A stretch of DNA of 13,336 nt. Origin: Methanomicrobiales archaeon (lineage in GTDB: Archaea > Halobacteriota > Methanomicrobia > Methanomicrobiales > Methanospirillaceae). The DNA lies in the NCBI GenBank assembly GCA_017883495.1, contig JADGNL010000210.1, forward strand, positions 1 through 13,336. The letters run 5' to 3'. The position numbers and the translations under genes were made by a program. The notes beneath the pieces were generated by a model. It saw nothing but the letters and a program-made list of their open reading frames with translations, was not told the origin of the DNA and did not search any database. Each line of letters opens with the position of its first letter. Position 1 is the first letter of the stretch. Positions 6,277-12,873 of this stretch are shown here, in pieces.

Positions 6277-7256
6277 AGCCGCTTCAGTCGATTCCCGATT
6301 GCGAAGCGCCCGCGCCCGAACTCGCCGCAGAGCCGGGCGACCGCCTCGCCCTTGCCGAGGCCGGCCCGGCGATACCGGGCATAGGCCTCGCGGAGCGCGG
6401 TCTCCTCCTCCTGCGTCCAGGTCTTTCCCCGGTTCGGGACGGACACGACGACCGGACGGCGGAGCGCGGCGAGCCGCTCCCCGGGGACGAGCGCGGCCAG
6501 CTCCGGAACGCGCGCCGCGAAGATCGCGCCCGAGACCTCGAACCCGGCGAAACGGCGATTCAATCCGATCGCGGCCCGCGCGGTCGATCCGCCGCCGAGA
6601 AAGAGATCGCAGACCAGGTCGCCCTCGTTCGAGGCGTACTGGACGATCTTCTCGAGGAGCGCCATGGGCAGTTCGTTCCGGTTCTTGGCCCGGCCCGGCT
6701 TGTATTCGCGCCCGAGCGCCCAGACGTCCTCGCGGTCCAGGTAGTTGAGCGAACCGTCGTCCGCATCCCGCTCGGCAAGGCCGTACCGGGCCTCGAGGTT
6801 GAAGGTCCGCGCCCCCCCGGGCCTGGCCCAGTAGAGGACGTGGTAGTGGCTCGAGACGAACTTCCGCGTGGTCCAGACCCCGAACGGGTATCTCCAGACG
6901 ATGTGGTTGACCTCGACCAGGGGCGACGAATGGAGCGCGCCGAGGACATCGTGGAGGTGCGTGTACCCCGAGACGACGAAGAGCGCGCCGCCCGGCCGGA
7001 GCACGCGCGCGGCCTCGGCCACCCAGGCCCGGGTGAAGGCCGCGTACTCCGCCTCCGGGACCTCGACGTAGCCGTCGACCACGTGCGACTCGTCCCGGTT
7101 GTAATGGCGGTCGAGCCGGTCGCCGTCGATCCCGTATGGGGGATCGGTCACGACCAGGTCCACCGAGCCCGCCGCGAGGACCCGGCGGGCGCCCTCGACG
7201 CAGTCGCCGTTGACGAAGAGGCTCTCGCCGCTCCGGACCGGGTCCGCCGTCGCCAT
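6273..7256 (-). CDS. Beta-class DNA methyltransferase (DPPY) with Myb/SANT-like C-terminal domain
   Basis: A 327-residue protein. The catalytic motif IV, DPPYGID (38-44), comes first. A target-recognition region containing GREYKPGRAKNRNELP follows, then the AdoMet motif DLFLGGGSTARA (217-228). This order is that of beta-class N4-cytosine/N6-adenine methyltransferases, which modify DNA. Residues 279-327 (WTQEEETALREAYARYRR onwards) look like a Myb/SANT-type helical DNA-binding module, an addition beyond the core fold. No restriction endonuclease is adjacent, so it is probably an orphan epigenetic or protective enzyme. The target site is unknown. I chose ATG 7256; an in-frame ATG nine codons earlier exists. 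A weak TATA-like TTGAAT about 29 bp upstream fits a leaderless transcript. Confidence 0.88.
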   Translation of the reverse strand: MATADPVRSGESLFVNGDCVEGARRVLAAGSVDLVVTDPPYGIDGDRLDRHYNRDESHVVDGYVEVPEAEYAAFTRAWVAEAARVLRPGGALFVVSGYTHLHDVLGALHSSPLVEVNHIVWRYPFGVWTTRKFVSSHYHVLYWARPGGARTFNLEARYGLAERDADDGSLNYLDREDVWALGREYKPGRAKNRNELPMALLEKIVQYASNEGDLVCDLFLGGGSTARAAIGLNRRFAGFEVSGAIFAARVPELAALVPGERLAALRRPVVVSVPNRGKTWTQEEETALREAYARYRRAGLGKGEAVARLCGEFGRGRFAIGNRLKRL

Positions 7257-7329
7257 CGGAGAAGCGTGGGCGCGGCGAGGCATTCAAGCATGCGAAACCC
7301 TGATGAGGGAGGGAGTCGAGAGAGCCCCC

Positions 7330-8001
7330 ATGAACCGCCTCCCGCCCCTGCTCATCATCGCGGTGCTCGTGGTCGCCGGGGTCTGGGCCTGGGACGTCCA
7401 CGTCCACTTCTCGCCGCCGCCGGCCGAACTCTCCGGCGAGCTCAGGGAGGCGAACGGCACCCCCCTCGACTCGGTCTCGGCCTACCGCGAGAACTCCATC
7501 CACGGACCCCCCTCGGTCGACATCTCCTCGTACCGGCTCGCGGTCGGCGGCGATGTCGCCCGGCCCCTGAACTACAGCTACGGCGAGGTGCTCGACGGGT
7601 TTTCCCACGAGAGCCGGGTCGCCACCCTCAGCTGCGTCGAGGGCTGGGACGAGACCTCGCTCTTCGAGGGCGTGGCCGTGATCGACCTGCTCGAGGCCTC
7701 GAACCTCTCCCCCGACGCGACGACCGTCGTCTTCTCCGCGCTCGACGGCTACACGACCTCGCTGCCGCTCTCCGTGGTCCGCGACCGCCGGCTCCTGCTC
7801 GCCTACCGGATCAACAACCTGACCCTGCCGCAGCCGCTCGGGTACCCCTTCATCCTCGTGGCCGATGACCGGTGGGGATACAAGTGGTGCCGGTGGGTGA
7901 CCGGGGTCCAGGCCTCGACGGACTCGAAGTACCGGGGCTTCTGGGAGAGCCGCGGGTACACGAACGACGGCGCCGTCAACCGGTCGTTCTTCGGGCCATG
8001 A
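7330..8001 (+). CDS. Membrane-anchored molybdopterin-dependent oxidoreductase (SUOX / MsrP fold)
   Basis: A 223-residue protein. One hydrophobic helix (residues 5-21) acts as an N-terminal anchor or uncleaved signal. The rest is the sulfite-oxidase-type molybdopterin domain: SYRLAVGG (67-74), TLSCVEGWDE with the likely Mo ligand C102, SALDGYTTSLPL (136-147), LAYRINNLTLPQPLGYPFILV (about 158-177) and GYKWCRWV (183-190). The family includes sulfite oxidase, nitrate reductase and the methionine-sulfoxide reductase subunit MsrP; the substrate here is unknown. No twin-arginine motif precedes the helix, which is odd for a pterin enzyme working outside the cell. ATG 7330 was chosen because it places the helix at the N-terminus; ATG 7303 would add nine residues. 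The stop overlaps the next gene in ATGA, implying coupled translation. Confidence 0.87.
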   Translation: MNRLPPLLIIAVLVVAGVWAWDVHVHFSPPPAELSGELREANGTPLDSVSAYRENSIHGPPSVDISSYRLAVGGDVARPLNYSYGEVLDGFSHESRVATLSCVEGWDETSLFEGVAVIDLLEASNLSPDATTVVFSALDGYTTSLPLSVVRDRRLLLAYRINNLTLPQPLGYPFILVADDRWGYKWCRWVTGVQASTDSKYRGFWESRGYTNDGAVNRSFFGP

Positions 8002-8201
8002 CGCCGACCCGGGCGCTCGCGCTGGCCCTGCTCGCGGTCTCGGCCCTGCTCCTCCTGACCGGCTTCGGGATCACGTACAACGGCATCGTCGGGCCGCTGA
8101 CCTTCGGACTCCTCGACAAGGCGACGGCCCAGCTCGTGCACACGCTCCTCTGGGGACCGTTCGTGGTGCTCCTCCTCCTCCACTGCGGGGGAAGGCTCTG
8201 A
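7998..8201 (+). CDS. Small two-helix membrane protein, possible heme-b partner of the oxidoreductase
   Basis: A 67-residue protein not assigned to a family. ATG 7998 overlaps the TGA of the oxidoreductase gene (ATGA). Helix 1 spans about residues 6-24 and is followed by a loop GITYNGIVGPL; helix 2 spans about 43-62. Helix 2 carries H48 and H62, exactly 14 residues apart, the HX13H spacing used by b-type hemes in ferric-reductase and cytochrome-b helices. From overlap and composition I infer that it anchors or delivers electrons to the molybdopterin enzyme, much as MsrQ does for MsrP, perhaps as a dimer. This is a hypothesis; two histidines in a small membrane protein could be coincidental. 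The gene ends 6 bp from the convergent rpoL. Confidence 0.75.
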   Translation: MTPTRALALALLAVSALLLLTGFGITYNGIVGPLTFGLLDKATAQLVHTLLWGPFVVLLLLHCGGRL

Positions 8202-8207
8202 AAAGAG

Positions 8208-8480
8208 TTACTGCCAGGTCTCGAGATCGGCGATGAGCTCGTCGCAGGACGAGACGAGCCGCCGGCACGCGTCGCTGAGCGCCGTGAGGGGGGCCCTGCC
8301 CTCGCGCGTCGTGACGAGCAGCTCGGGGTCGGCGAACTGAAACTTGATCACGTACTTTGCCACGTCGACGCCCGGGTCGAGCAGCAGCTCCTCGACGAGG
8401 GCGTTCAGGAACGTGTGCCCCTCGCCCGCGACCACGAGCCTCGCCTTGGCCGGCTCGAGTTCGAGGACCTTGACATCCAT
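8208..8480 (-). CDS. rpoL: DNA-directed RNA polymerase subunit Rpo11 (RpoL)
   Basis: A 90-residue protein of normal length for archaeal subunit L, the counterpart of eukaryotic Rpb11. The hallmark GEGHTFLNALVEELLLDPGV (residues 19-38) is followed by KYVIKFQFADPELLVTT and a C-terminal helix (about 63-88). It pairs with subunit D to form the alpha-like assembly platform of RNA polymerase. A TATA-like box about 29 bp before ATG 8480 suggests its own, nearly leaderless transcript. The short GGAG three bases before the ATG is poorly spaced. It lies 45 bp downstream of the metallo-hydrolase gene and may also be read through from it. Confidence 0.93.
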   Translation of the reverse strand: MDVKVLELEPAKARLVVAGEGHTFLNALVEELLLDPGVDVAKYVIKFQFADPELLVTTREGRAPLTALSDACRRLVSSCDELIADLETWQ

Positions 8481-8505
8481 GTCTCCAGCTTTGGGCGGAC
8501 GGGGG

Positions 8506-8513
8506 GTTTAATG
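8506..8513 (-). promoter_or_regulatory. TATA-like box for rpoL
   Basis: CATTAAAC on the minus strand, centred about 29 bp before the rpoL ATG. It lies in the 45-bp spacer after the metallo-hydrolase stop, in otherwise very GC-rich sequence. Confidence 0.5.
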
Positions 8514-8525
8514 GTATGGGTACGA

Positions 8526-9296
8526 CTACAGGCGGGGCTCGCCCGGCGCGGGCGGGCACGGACCGGGCGCATGGTCGCCGAGGACGAAGGTCTCGCCGTC
8601 CCGCCCGAGGTGGGGCAGATCCCACGGCATCAGGTGCGCGAGGTGGACGCAGCGGAACTCCGTCGGCTCGAGCCGGGCCGCGAGCGCGAGCGCCTGGTCG
8701 TACGTCATGTGCTTGTGGATGCGGTATCCCGGCGGCGCGATCGCGTCGATCAGGAGGAGGTCGGCGCCGCGAAGGAGCTCGAACGACGCCGCGGGGATGT
8801 CGGCCCGGGTATCGGCCGTATATGCGAGCACGGCGCCGTCGGCCTCGATCCGCAGGCCGTAGGTCGGCTGCGGGGGGTGGTTCACGGGGACGAGCGTGAC
8901 CCGCGCGCCGCAGAGGTCGAACGGCTCGAACGGCTCGTGGGCGAACTGTGGAAAGGAGAGGAACGAGAAGATTCGCGCGCAGTACTCGAGGACTTCGGGT
9001 GCTGCGTGGACCGGCGGCGGCTCCTGGACACGGTAGAACTCCCCGAAGCCCATGAAGTGGTCGTAGTGGCCGTGGGTCCAGATCGCCGCGTCGATCGCGG
9101 GCGAGCAGGCGTCGAGGAGCTGGCGCCGGAGGTCGGGGCCGGTGTCGACCAGGAGCCGCCGGCCGCCGATCGTCAGCAGGAGCGAGGTCCTGAGGCGCTC
9201 GCGGCCGGTCTCCCGGGCCGTGCGGCACTGGGGGCAGGCGCACCCGATCTTCGGGGTCCCGACCGCGTCGCCCGTGCCGAGGAGCCGGACCTCCAT
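8526..9296 (-). CDS. MBL-fold metallo-hydrolase, PhnP-like
   Basis: A 256-residue protein of the metallo-beta-lactamase fold. After GTGDAVGTP the cysteine cluster CACPQC (C19, C21, C24) resembles the extra structural zinc site of PhnP. The catalytic motif THGHYDH (H75, H77, D79, H80), H140 in VNHPPQPTYGL, D162 in YTADTR and H196 in HKHMT complete the likely di-metal site. PhnP is a cyclic-phosphate phosphodiesterase; archaeal relatives are largely uncharacterised and could act on cyclic nucleotides or RNA-derived phosphates. No phosphonate genes are nearby, so a C-P lyase role is unlikely. The ATG at 9296 lies 1 nt after the stop of the AAA ATPase gene, strongly suggesting one operon and a shared process. 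Confidence 0.87.
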   Translation of the reverse strand: MEVRLLGTGDAVGTPKIGCACPQCRTARETGRERLRTSLLLTIGGRRLLVDTGPDLRRQLLDACSPAIDAAIWTHGHYDHFMGFGEFYRVQEPPPVHAAPEVLEYCARIFSFLSFPQFAHEPFEPFDLCGARVTLVPVNHPPQPTYGLRIEADGAVLAYTADTRADIPAASFELLRGADLLLIDAIAPPGYRIHKHMTYDQALALAARLEPTEFRCVHLAHLMPWDLPHLGRDGETFVLGDHAPGPCPPAPGEPRL

Positions 9297-9297
9297 C

Positions 9298-10626
9298 CTA
9301 CACCCAGGACCGGTCCTTGATGACGTTCCGCTTGAGCACCATGTTGACGCCCTTCTCGATGTCCGACTGCAGGACCCGGGTCCGGTTCTCCATCAGGGCG
9401 GTGAGGACCCCCTCCTTGACGATCATGCGGAGGTCGGCGCCCGAGAACGCATCGGTCTCGTCCGCGAGCCGGTCGAGATCGGCCGCGGTGTCGAGCCCGC
9501 GCGTGACCTTGCGGAGGATGTCGAGCCGCATCTGCCGGTCCGGCAGGGCGAACTCGACCACCTCGTCGAACCGGCGCCAGGCCGCCTCGTCGAGCAGGCG
9601 GGGGTGGTTGGTGGCGCCGATCAGGACCACGCTCGACCGGATCAGGCTGACCTGGTCGATGTTCTTCAGGAGCGCGTTCACGGCCCGCTTCATCGCGCCG
9701 TGGTCGTCCGAGACCCGGCTCTTCGCGACGAAGTCGAACTCGTCGACGAAGAGGATCGCCGGAGCGAGCCGGTGGGCGAACTCGAAGACCCGGTCGATGT
9801 TCTTGGAGGTCTCGCCGAGGTACTGGCTCGTGATCATCGAGAGCCGGACCTCGATGATCGGCATGCCGAGCACGTGCGACATCGCGAGCGCGAGCGAGGT
9901 CTTGCCCGTGCCGGGCGGGCCGACGAAGAGGAACTTGCCGATCTCGGCGATGTCGTGGGCGCGCAGGTACGCGAGGTTCGCGAGCGCGATCTTGACCTTC
10001 TCGATCGCCTCCAGCTGCTCCGGCGTCAGGACGAGGTCCTCGACCCGTTTCCGGATCTCCTCGGGCGCCGAGATGATGCAGAGTTCGAGGGCCGAGCGCA
10101 TGCGCTCGTCCTCGGCGAGGAGGGCCGAGACCCTGCGGTCGAGGTAGGCCTTGGTCTCCTCGTACTTCGGGTTCCGCAGGCGCGCATCGGCGTAGCTGAT
10201 CCCCTCGATGGGCTCGTTCTGTTCGTAGTACCAGGCGAGGGTCGGGTTCTCGCGGATCAGATAGGCCCCGCCCCGGCGTGCGAACCACCGGGCGGCCTCG
10301 GGGAGGGCGGTCACGCGGAGGCGCTGGCCGAACTCCTCGTAGCTGATGAACGGGTTCTTCTTGAGCCGCTCGGCCGCGTCCGGGATGCCGAGCGCCTTCT
10401 TGATCATCGCCTCCGAGACCGCCACCGGCCGCTTGGCCTCGGTCGCGCCGGCCACGCCGAAGACCTCGCGGCAGTGGGGGGGAAGGTCGTTCAGGTCGAG
10501 GTTCGGATGCTGGTTGTAGACCTCGGCGGTCAGGATCACCTCGACCAGCCGGAGCACGGCATCGTCGGCTGCCTCAACGGTCCGCGCGGGGGCGGTAACT
10601 GCAGTGGCTGCTGTGTCGGCGGACAT
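9298..10626 (-). CDS. AAA+ ATPase of unknown role, with a long unassigned N-terminal region
   Basis: A 442-residue protein using ATG 10626. Upstream in-frame ATGs at 10653 and 10662 lie before the transcription start predicted from the TATA-like box at 10661-10666. Residues 1 to about 225 are charged, helical sequence I do not recognise. The AAA module follows: Walker A GPPGTGKT (236-243), Walker B ILFVDEFD with D295/E296, sensor-1 IGATNHP (N340), paired arginines in AWRRFDE (351-352) as arginine-finger candidates, and the small-domain sensor-2 region FSGADLRM. It resembles classical AAA proteins of the FtsH/p97/proteasomal group, ring ATPases that remodel or unfold proteins. There is no membrane helix or protease domain. 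It is 48 bp downstream of map and 1 nt upstream of the PhnP-like gene. Confidence 0.85.
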   Translation of the reverse strand: MSADTAATAVTAPARTVEAADDAVLRLVEVILTAEVYNQHPNLDLNDLPPHCREVFGVAGATEAKRPVAVSEAMIKKALGIPDAAERLKKNPFISYEEFGQRLRVTALPEAARWFARRGGAYLIRENPTLAWYYEQNEPIEGISYADARLRNPKYEETKAYLDRRVSALLAEDERMRSALELCIISAPEEIRKRVEDLVLTPEQLEAIEKVKIALANLAYLRAHDIAEIGKFLFVGPPGTGKTSLALAMSHVLGMPIIEVRLSMITSQYLGETSKNIDRVFEFAHRLAPAILFVDEFDFVAKSRVSDDHGAMKRAVNALLKNIDQVSLIRSSVVLIGATNHPRLLDEAAWRRFDEVVEFALPDRQMRLDILRKVTRGLDTAADLDRLADETDAFSGADLRMIVKEGVLTALMENRTRVLQSDIEKGVNMVLKRNVIKDRSWV

Positions 10627-10660
10627 GGCTGTGTAACCAGATCTATCGGGCATGAAGATC

Positions 10661-10666
10661 AATAAG
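10661..10666 (-). promoter_or_regulatory. TATA-like box for the AAA ATPase gene
   Basis: CTTATT on the minus strand in the 48-bp spacer after map, in an A/T-richer patch. The predicted start near 10638 leaves a leader of about 12 nt before ATG 10626. It could give the AAA/MBL pair expression independent of map. Confidence 0.4.
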
Positions 10667-10674
10667 GGTATCCT

Positions 10675-11550
10675 TCATGCAGTGGTGACCACGCAGCCGT
10701 CCTCGACGACCACGAGCGTGTGCTCGGCCTGGGCCACGAACGACCCGGGAACGTCGTGGAGCACGGGATAGGTCCGGAAGACGCCCTGCCGCACGAGGGT
10801 CGCGAGCGCGATCTCGCGCTTGGGCATGTCGAGCCAGCGGCGGGAGAACGGCATCCCCTGCCGCTCGCGCACGAGCTCGAGCGCCTGCCGGGCCGCGGGC
10901 AGCCGGACCGGCCTCGTGGCGACCTGCCCGTAGATCTCGGCGCGAGCGGCCTCGCTGACGACCCCGGAGCCGGTCGAGGCGAACGGTTCGATCGCGACGA
11001 CCTGCCCCTCGGCAAGCACGGCCCCGCCGGGATGGCCGACGTTCGGGATCGAGGGCCGGGCGTGCTGCACGTACCGCTCGAGCCCGTGGCCGGTCAGGTT
11101 CCTGACAGGGTGATAGCCGCGGCCCTCGATCGCGGCCTGGATCGCGGCGCCGAGCTCGCCCGCGGCCACGCCCGGCCGGACGAGGGCGATCGCCGCGTCC
11201 AGTCCGGCCCGGGAGGCCGCCACGAGCTCGCAGTGGTCGCCGAGGTCGATGGTGACGGCCGTGTCCGCCACGTAGCCGTCGAGGTGGACGCCGAGGTCGA
11301 GCTTGACCAGGTCGCCGGCCGCGAAGATACGTTCGTCCCCCTCGGAGGCCGTGTCGTGCGCGGCCGCCTCGTTGAGCGAGCAGTTGAGCGGGAACGCGAG
11401 CCCTGCGTCGGCCTCGAGCACCATCCCCTCGACCGTCTCGACCGTCTCGAGGAGCGAGGCGCCGGGCCGGACCATGCCCGCGCCCGCGTTCAGGATGCGG
11501 TGCGCGATCCGCCCGGCCTCGCGGTAGGCCTCGAAGACCTCGTCGTTCAC
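10675..11550 (-). CDS. map: Methionine aminopeptidase, type II (archaeal)
   Basis: A 291-residue protein that removes N-terminal methionine from nascent proteins. Metal ligands are visible in order: D85 (KLDLG), D96 (VADTA), H155 (TGHGL), E188 (AIEPF) and E276 (QAEHT), with the substrate histidine H65 in AAAHD. The roughly 60-residue insertion after H155 and the total length fit archaeal type II enzymes. The start is GTG (11548-11550), overlapping the TGA of the upstream M24 peptidase as GTGA. GAGGAG lies shortly upstream, so translation is probably coupled. The frame stays open far upstream through the M24 gene, but that part is out of frame with real protein. This essential enzyme is the best-defined member of the minus-strand cluster. 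Confidence 0.93.
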   Translation of the reverse strand: MNDEVFEAYREAGRIAHRILNAGAGMVRPGASLLETVETVEGMVLEADAGLAFPLNCSLNEAAAHDTASEGDERIFAAGDLVKLDLGVHLDGYVADTAVTIDLGDHCELVAASRAGLDAAIALVRPGVAAGELGAAIQAAIEGRGYHPVRNLTGHGLERYVQHARPSIPNVGHPGGAVLAEGQVVAIEPFASTGSGVVSEAARAEIYGQVATRPVRLPAARQALELVRERQGMPFSRRWLDMPKREIALATLVRQGVFRTYPVLHDVPGSFVAQAEHTLVVVEDGCVVTTA

Positions 11551-12674
11551 AGCACCAGCTCCTCGGGGGACCGGGTAAAGTTTTCGAAGCCGTCGGCCGT
11601 GACGAGACCGAGATCCTCGAGCCGGACGCCGCCGACGCCGGGGAGATAGAGGCCCGGCTCGACCGTGACCACGTTGCCGGCCTCGAGCGGGCCGCCGCCG
11701 GGACCGAGGGAGGGGAGTTCGTGGACCTCGAGCCCGACCCCGTGGCCCAGGTTGTGCGTGAAGCCCGAGGTGTCGGCTCCGAATCCGCGCTCTGCGAAGA
11801 GGTCCACGACCGCCTGGTGGACGTCGGCCCCGGGCACACCGGCCCGGATCCGCCCGATCGCGAGCGCCTTCGCGTCGCGGACCGCCTCGAACATCGCGAC
11901 GAGCTCGTCCGTGGGCTCGCCGCGCACGACCGTGCGGGTCATGTCCGCGAAGTAGCCCGAGAGCTCGTCCTCGGGGAAGATGTCGATCACGATCGGCCGG
12001 TCGACCTCGAGCGGCCCTGTGCCCCGCTGGTGCGGTTGGGCCGACTGTTCGCCCGACGCGACGATCGTGTCCGCGGCCCGGCACCCGTGGGAGAGGAGCG
12101 TCCGGTGGCACTCGGCCCGGACGCGCTCGGCCGTCAGCAGCTCGCCGCCGTGGACGAGCAGGCCGTCGCGGATCTCCGCGGCGCGGATCATCTCGACGGC
12201 CGCGGCCATCGCGGCCTCGTTCGCCCGCTGGACGGCCCGGATCTCCTGCACCTCGGCGGGAGCCTTGACCGCCCGCCGGCGCTGCACCGTGCCCTCGTCG
12301 ATCAGGACGCGGCAGTGCGCCTCGAGGCCGCGGGCGAGCGCGATCGGGAACGACGGCGGCACGAGCACGTCGCCCTTTGCGAGCCCGGCGATCGCGGCCG
12401 CCATCGCGGACCAGCGCTCGGAGGGGTCCTTCCAGTGGGTGAAGAGCCCGGCCTCGGCCCGCGTGATCGGCGCGAAGGCCGACTCGGCCGCGGCCCTGGC
12501 GTACTCCATCTGCGAGACGACCACGAGCCCCCGCTCGTCCGGCCGCTTCAGAAAGATCACGGGGTCCGTAGTCTGGAACCGCGTCAGGTAGCGCATGTCG
12601 GGGTCGTTCGAAGCCGCGTACCCGACATAGGCCGCGGCCCCTCTCGATCGGATCGCCTCGTCCAGCAGGTCCAT
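11547..12674 (-). CDS. M24-family Xaa-Pro-type aminopeptidase / peptidase
   Basis: A 375-residue protein with two domains: a creatinase-type N-terminal domain (1 to about 140) and a pita-bread catalytic domain (about 145-375). All five metal ligands are present: D231 (VIDIFPED), D244 (ADMTRT), H311 (LGHGVGLEVHE), E339 (VTVEPGLY) and E353 (VRLEDLG). The HGVGLEVHE motif is typical of prolidase/aminopeptidase P relatives, which cleave peptides next to proline. Substrate specificity cannot be told. The start is the ATG at 12674; there is no ribosome binding site in the preceding bases. It heads the minus-strand cluster and overlaps map by 4 bp. Two M24-superfamily enzymes in tandem suggest joint work in N-terminal processing or peptide turnover. 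Confidence 0.9.
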   Translation of the reverse strand: MDLLDEAIRSRGAAAYVGYAASNDPDMRYLTRFQTTDPVIFLKRPDERGLVVVSQMEYARAAAESAFAPITRAEAGLFTHWKDPSERWSAMAAAIAGLAKGDVLVPPSFPIALARGLEAHCRVLIDEGTVQRRRAVKAPAEVQEIRAVQRANEAAMAAAVEMIRAAEIRDGLLVHGGELLTAERVRAECHRTLLSHGCRAADTIVASGEQSAQPHQRGTGPLEVDRPIVIDIFPEDELSGYFADMTRTVVRGEPTDELVAMFEAVRDAKALAIGRIRAGVPGADVHQAVVDLFAERGFGADTSGFTHNLGHGVGLEVHELPSLGPGGGPLEAGNVVTVEPGLYLPGVGGVRLEDLGLVTADGFENFTRSPEELVL

Positions 12675-12717
12675 CGGGGGATCTATGCGCCGGATGAGAT
12701 GATGTAGGTATCCGCAT

Positions 12718-12741
12718 CAACCCGTTGTAATTAACCGGTTG
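12718..12741. promoter_or_regulatory. Operator-like dyad over a TATA-like box upstream of the M24 peptidase
   Basis: The arms CAACCCGTT (12718-12726) and AACCGGTTG (12733-12741) pair at eight of nine positions around a 6-nt centre GTAATT. The centre provides TTAATTAC on the minus strand, a plausible TATA box that would start transcription near 12704, about 30 nt before ATG 12674. A dimeric regulator bound here would block that promoter. Confidence 0.4.
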
Positions 12742-12774
12742 AATTCTGTCGTATTTGCCCTGTTTTAGAAGAGG

Positions 12775-12796
12775 TAAAACTCGGGCCCCGTCCCGA
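12775..12796 (-). terminator. Hairpin plus T-run in the M24 upstream region
   Basis: On the minus strand TCGGG (12796-12792) pairs with CCCGA (12785-12781) across ACGGGG, and TTTT (12779-12776) follows one base later. It could end a short transcript from the box at 12865-12873 or act as an attenuator for the peptidase cluster. Confidence 0.35.
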
Positions 12797-12864
12797 CCGG
12801 TGAGGATCTTCAGGGGAACATCCCACCACTACGGGCGGACCCGATCCCCCATAGGATACACGGG

Positions 12865-12873
12865 GATATAATG
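12865..12873 (-). promoter_or_regulatory. Strong TATA-like box with no gene directly downstream
   Basis: CATTATATC on the minus strand (GATATAATG on the plus strand) is the most TATA-like sequence in this spacer. On the minus strand it would start transcription near 12843. On the plus strand I find no gene beginning after it. Confidence 0.35.

Noticed and set aside
5371..7608. 745-codon minus-strand frame
   Set aside because: It is antisense to cofD and out of frame with the methyltransferase, with low-complexity Arg/Gly/Pro composition.
5568..7868. 766-codon plus-strand frame
   Set aside because: A shadow frame across cofD, the methyltransferase and the oxidoreductase; no recognisable motif.
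9142..10665. 507-codon plus-strand frame
   Set aside because: Antisense to the AAA ATPase gene; rich in Asp/Val/Leu/Arg as expected from the complement of a GC-rich gene.
10675..12720. One 681-codon minus-strand frame covering map and the M24 gene
   Set aside because: Only its C-terminal 291 residues are map. The N-terminal part is the wrong frame of the M24 peptidase, whose own frame has all five metal ligands.
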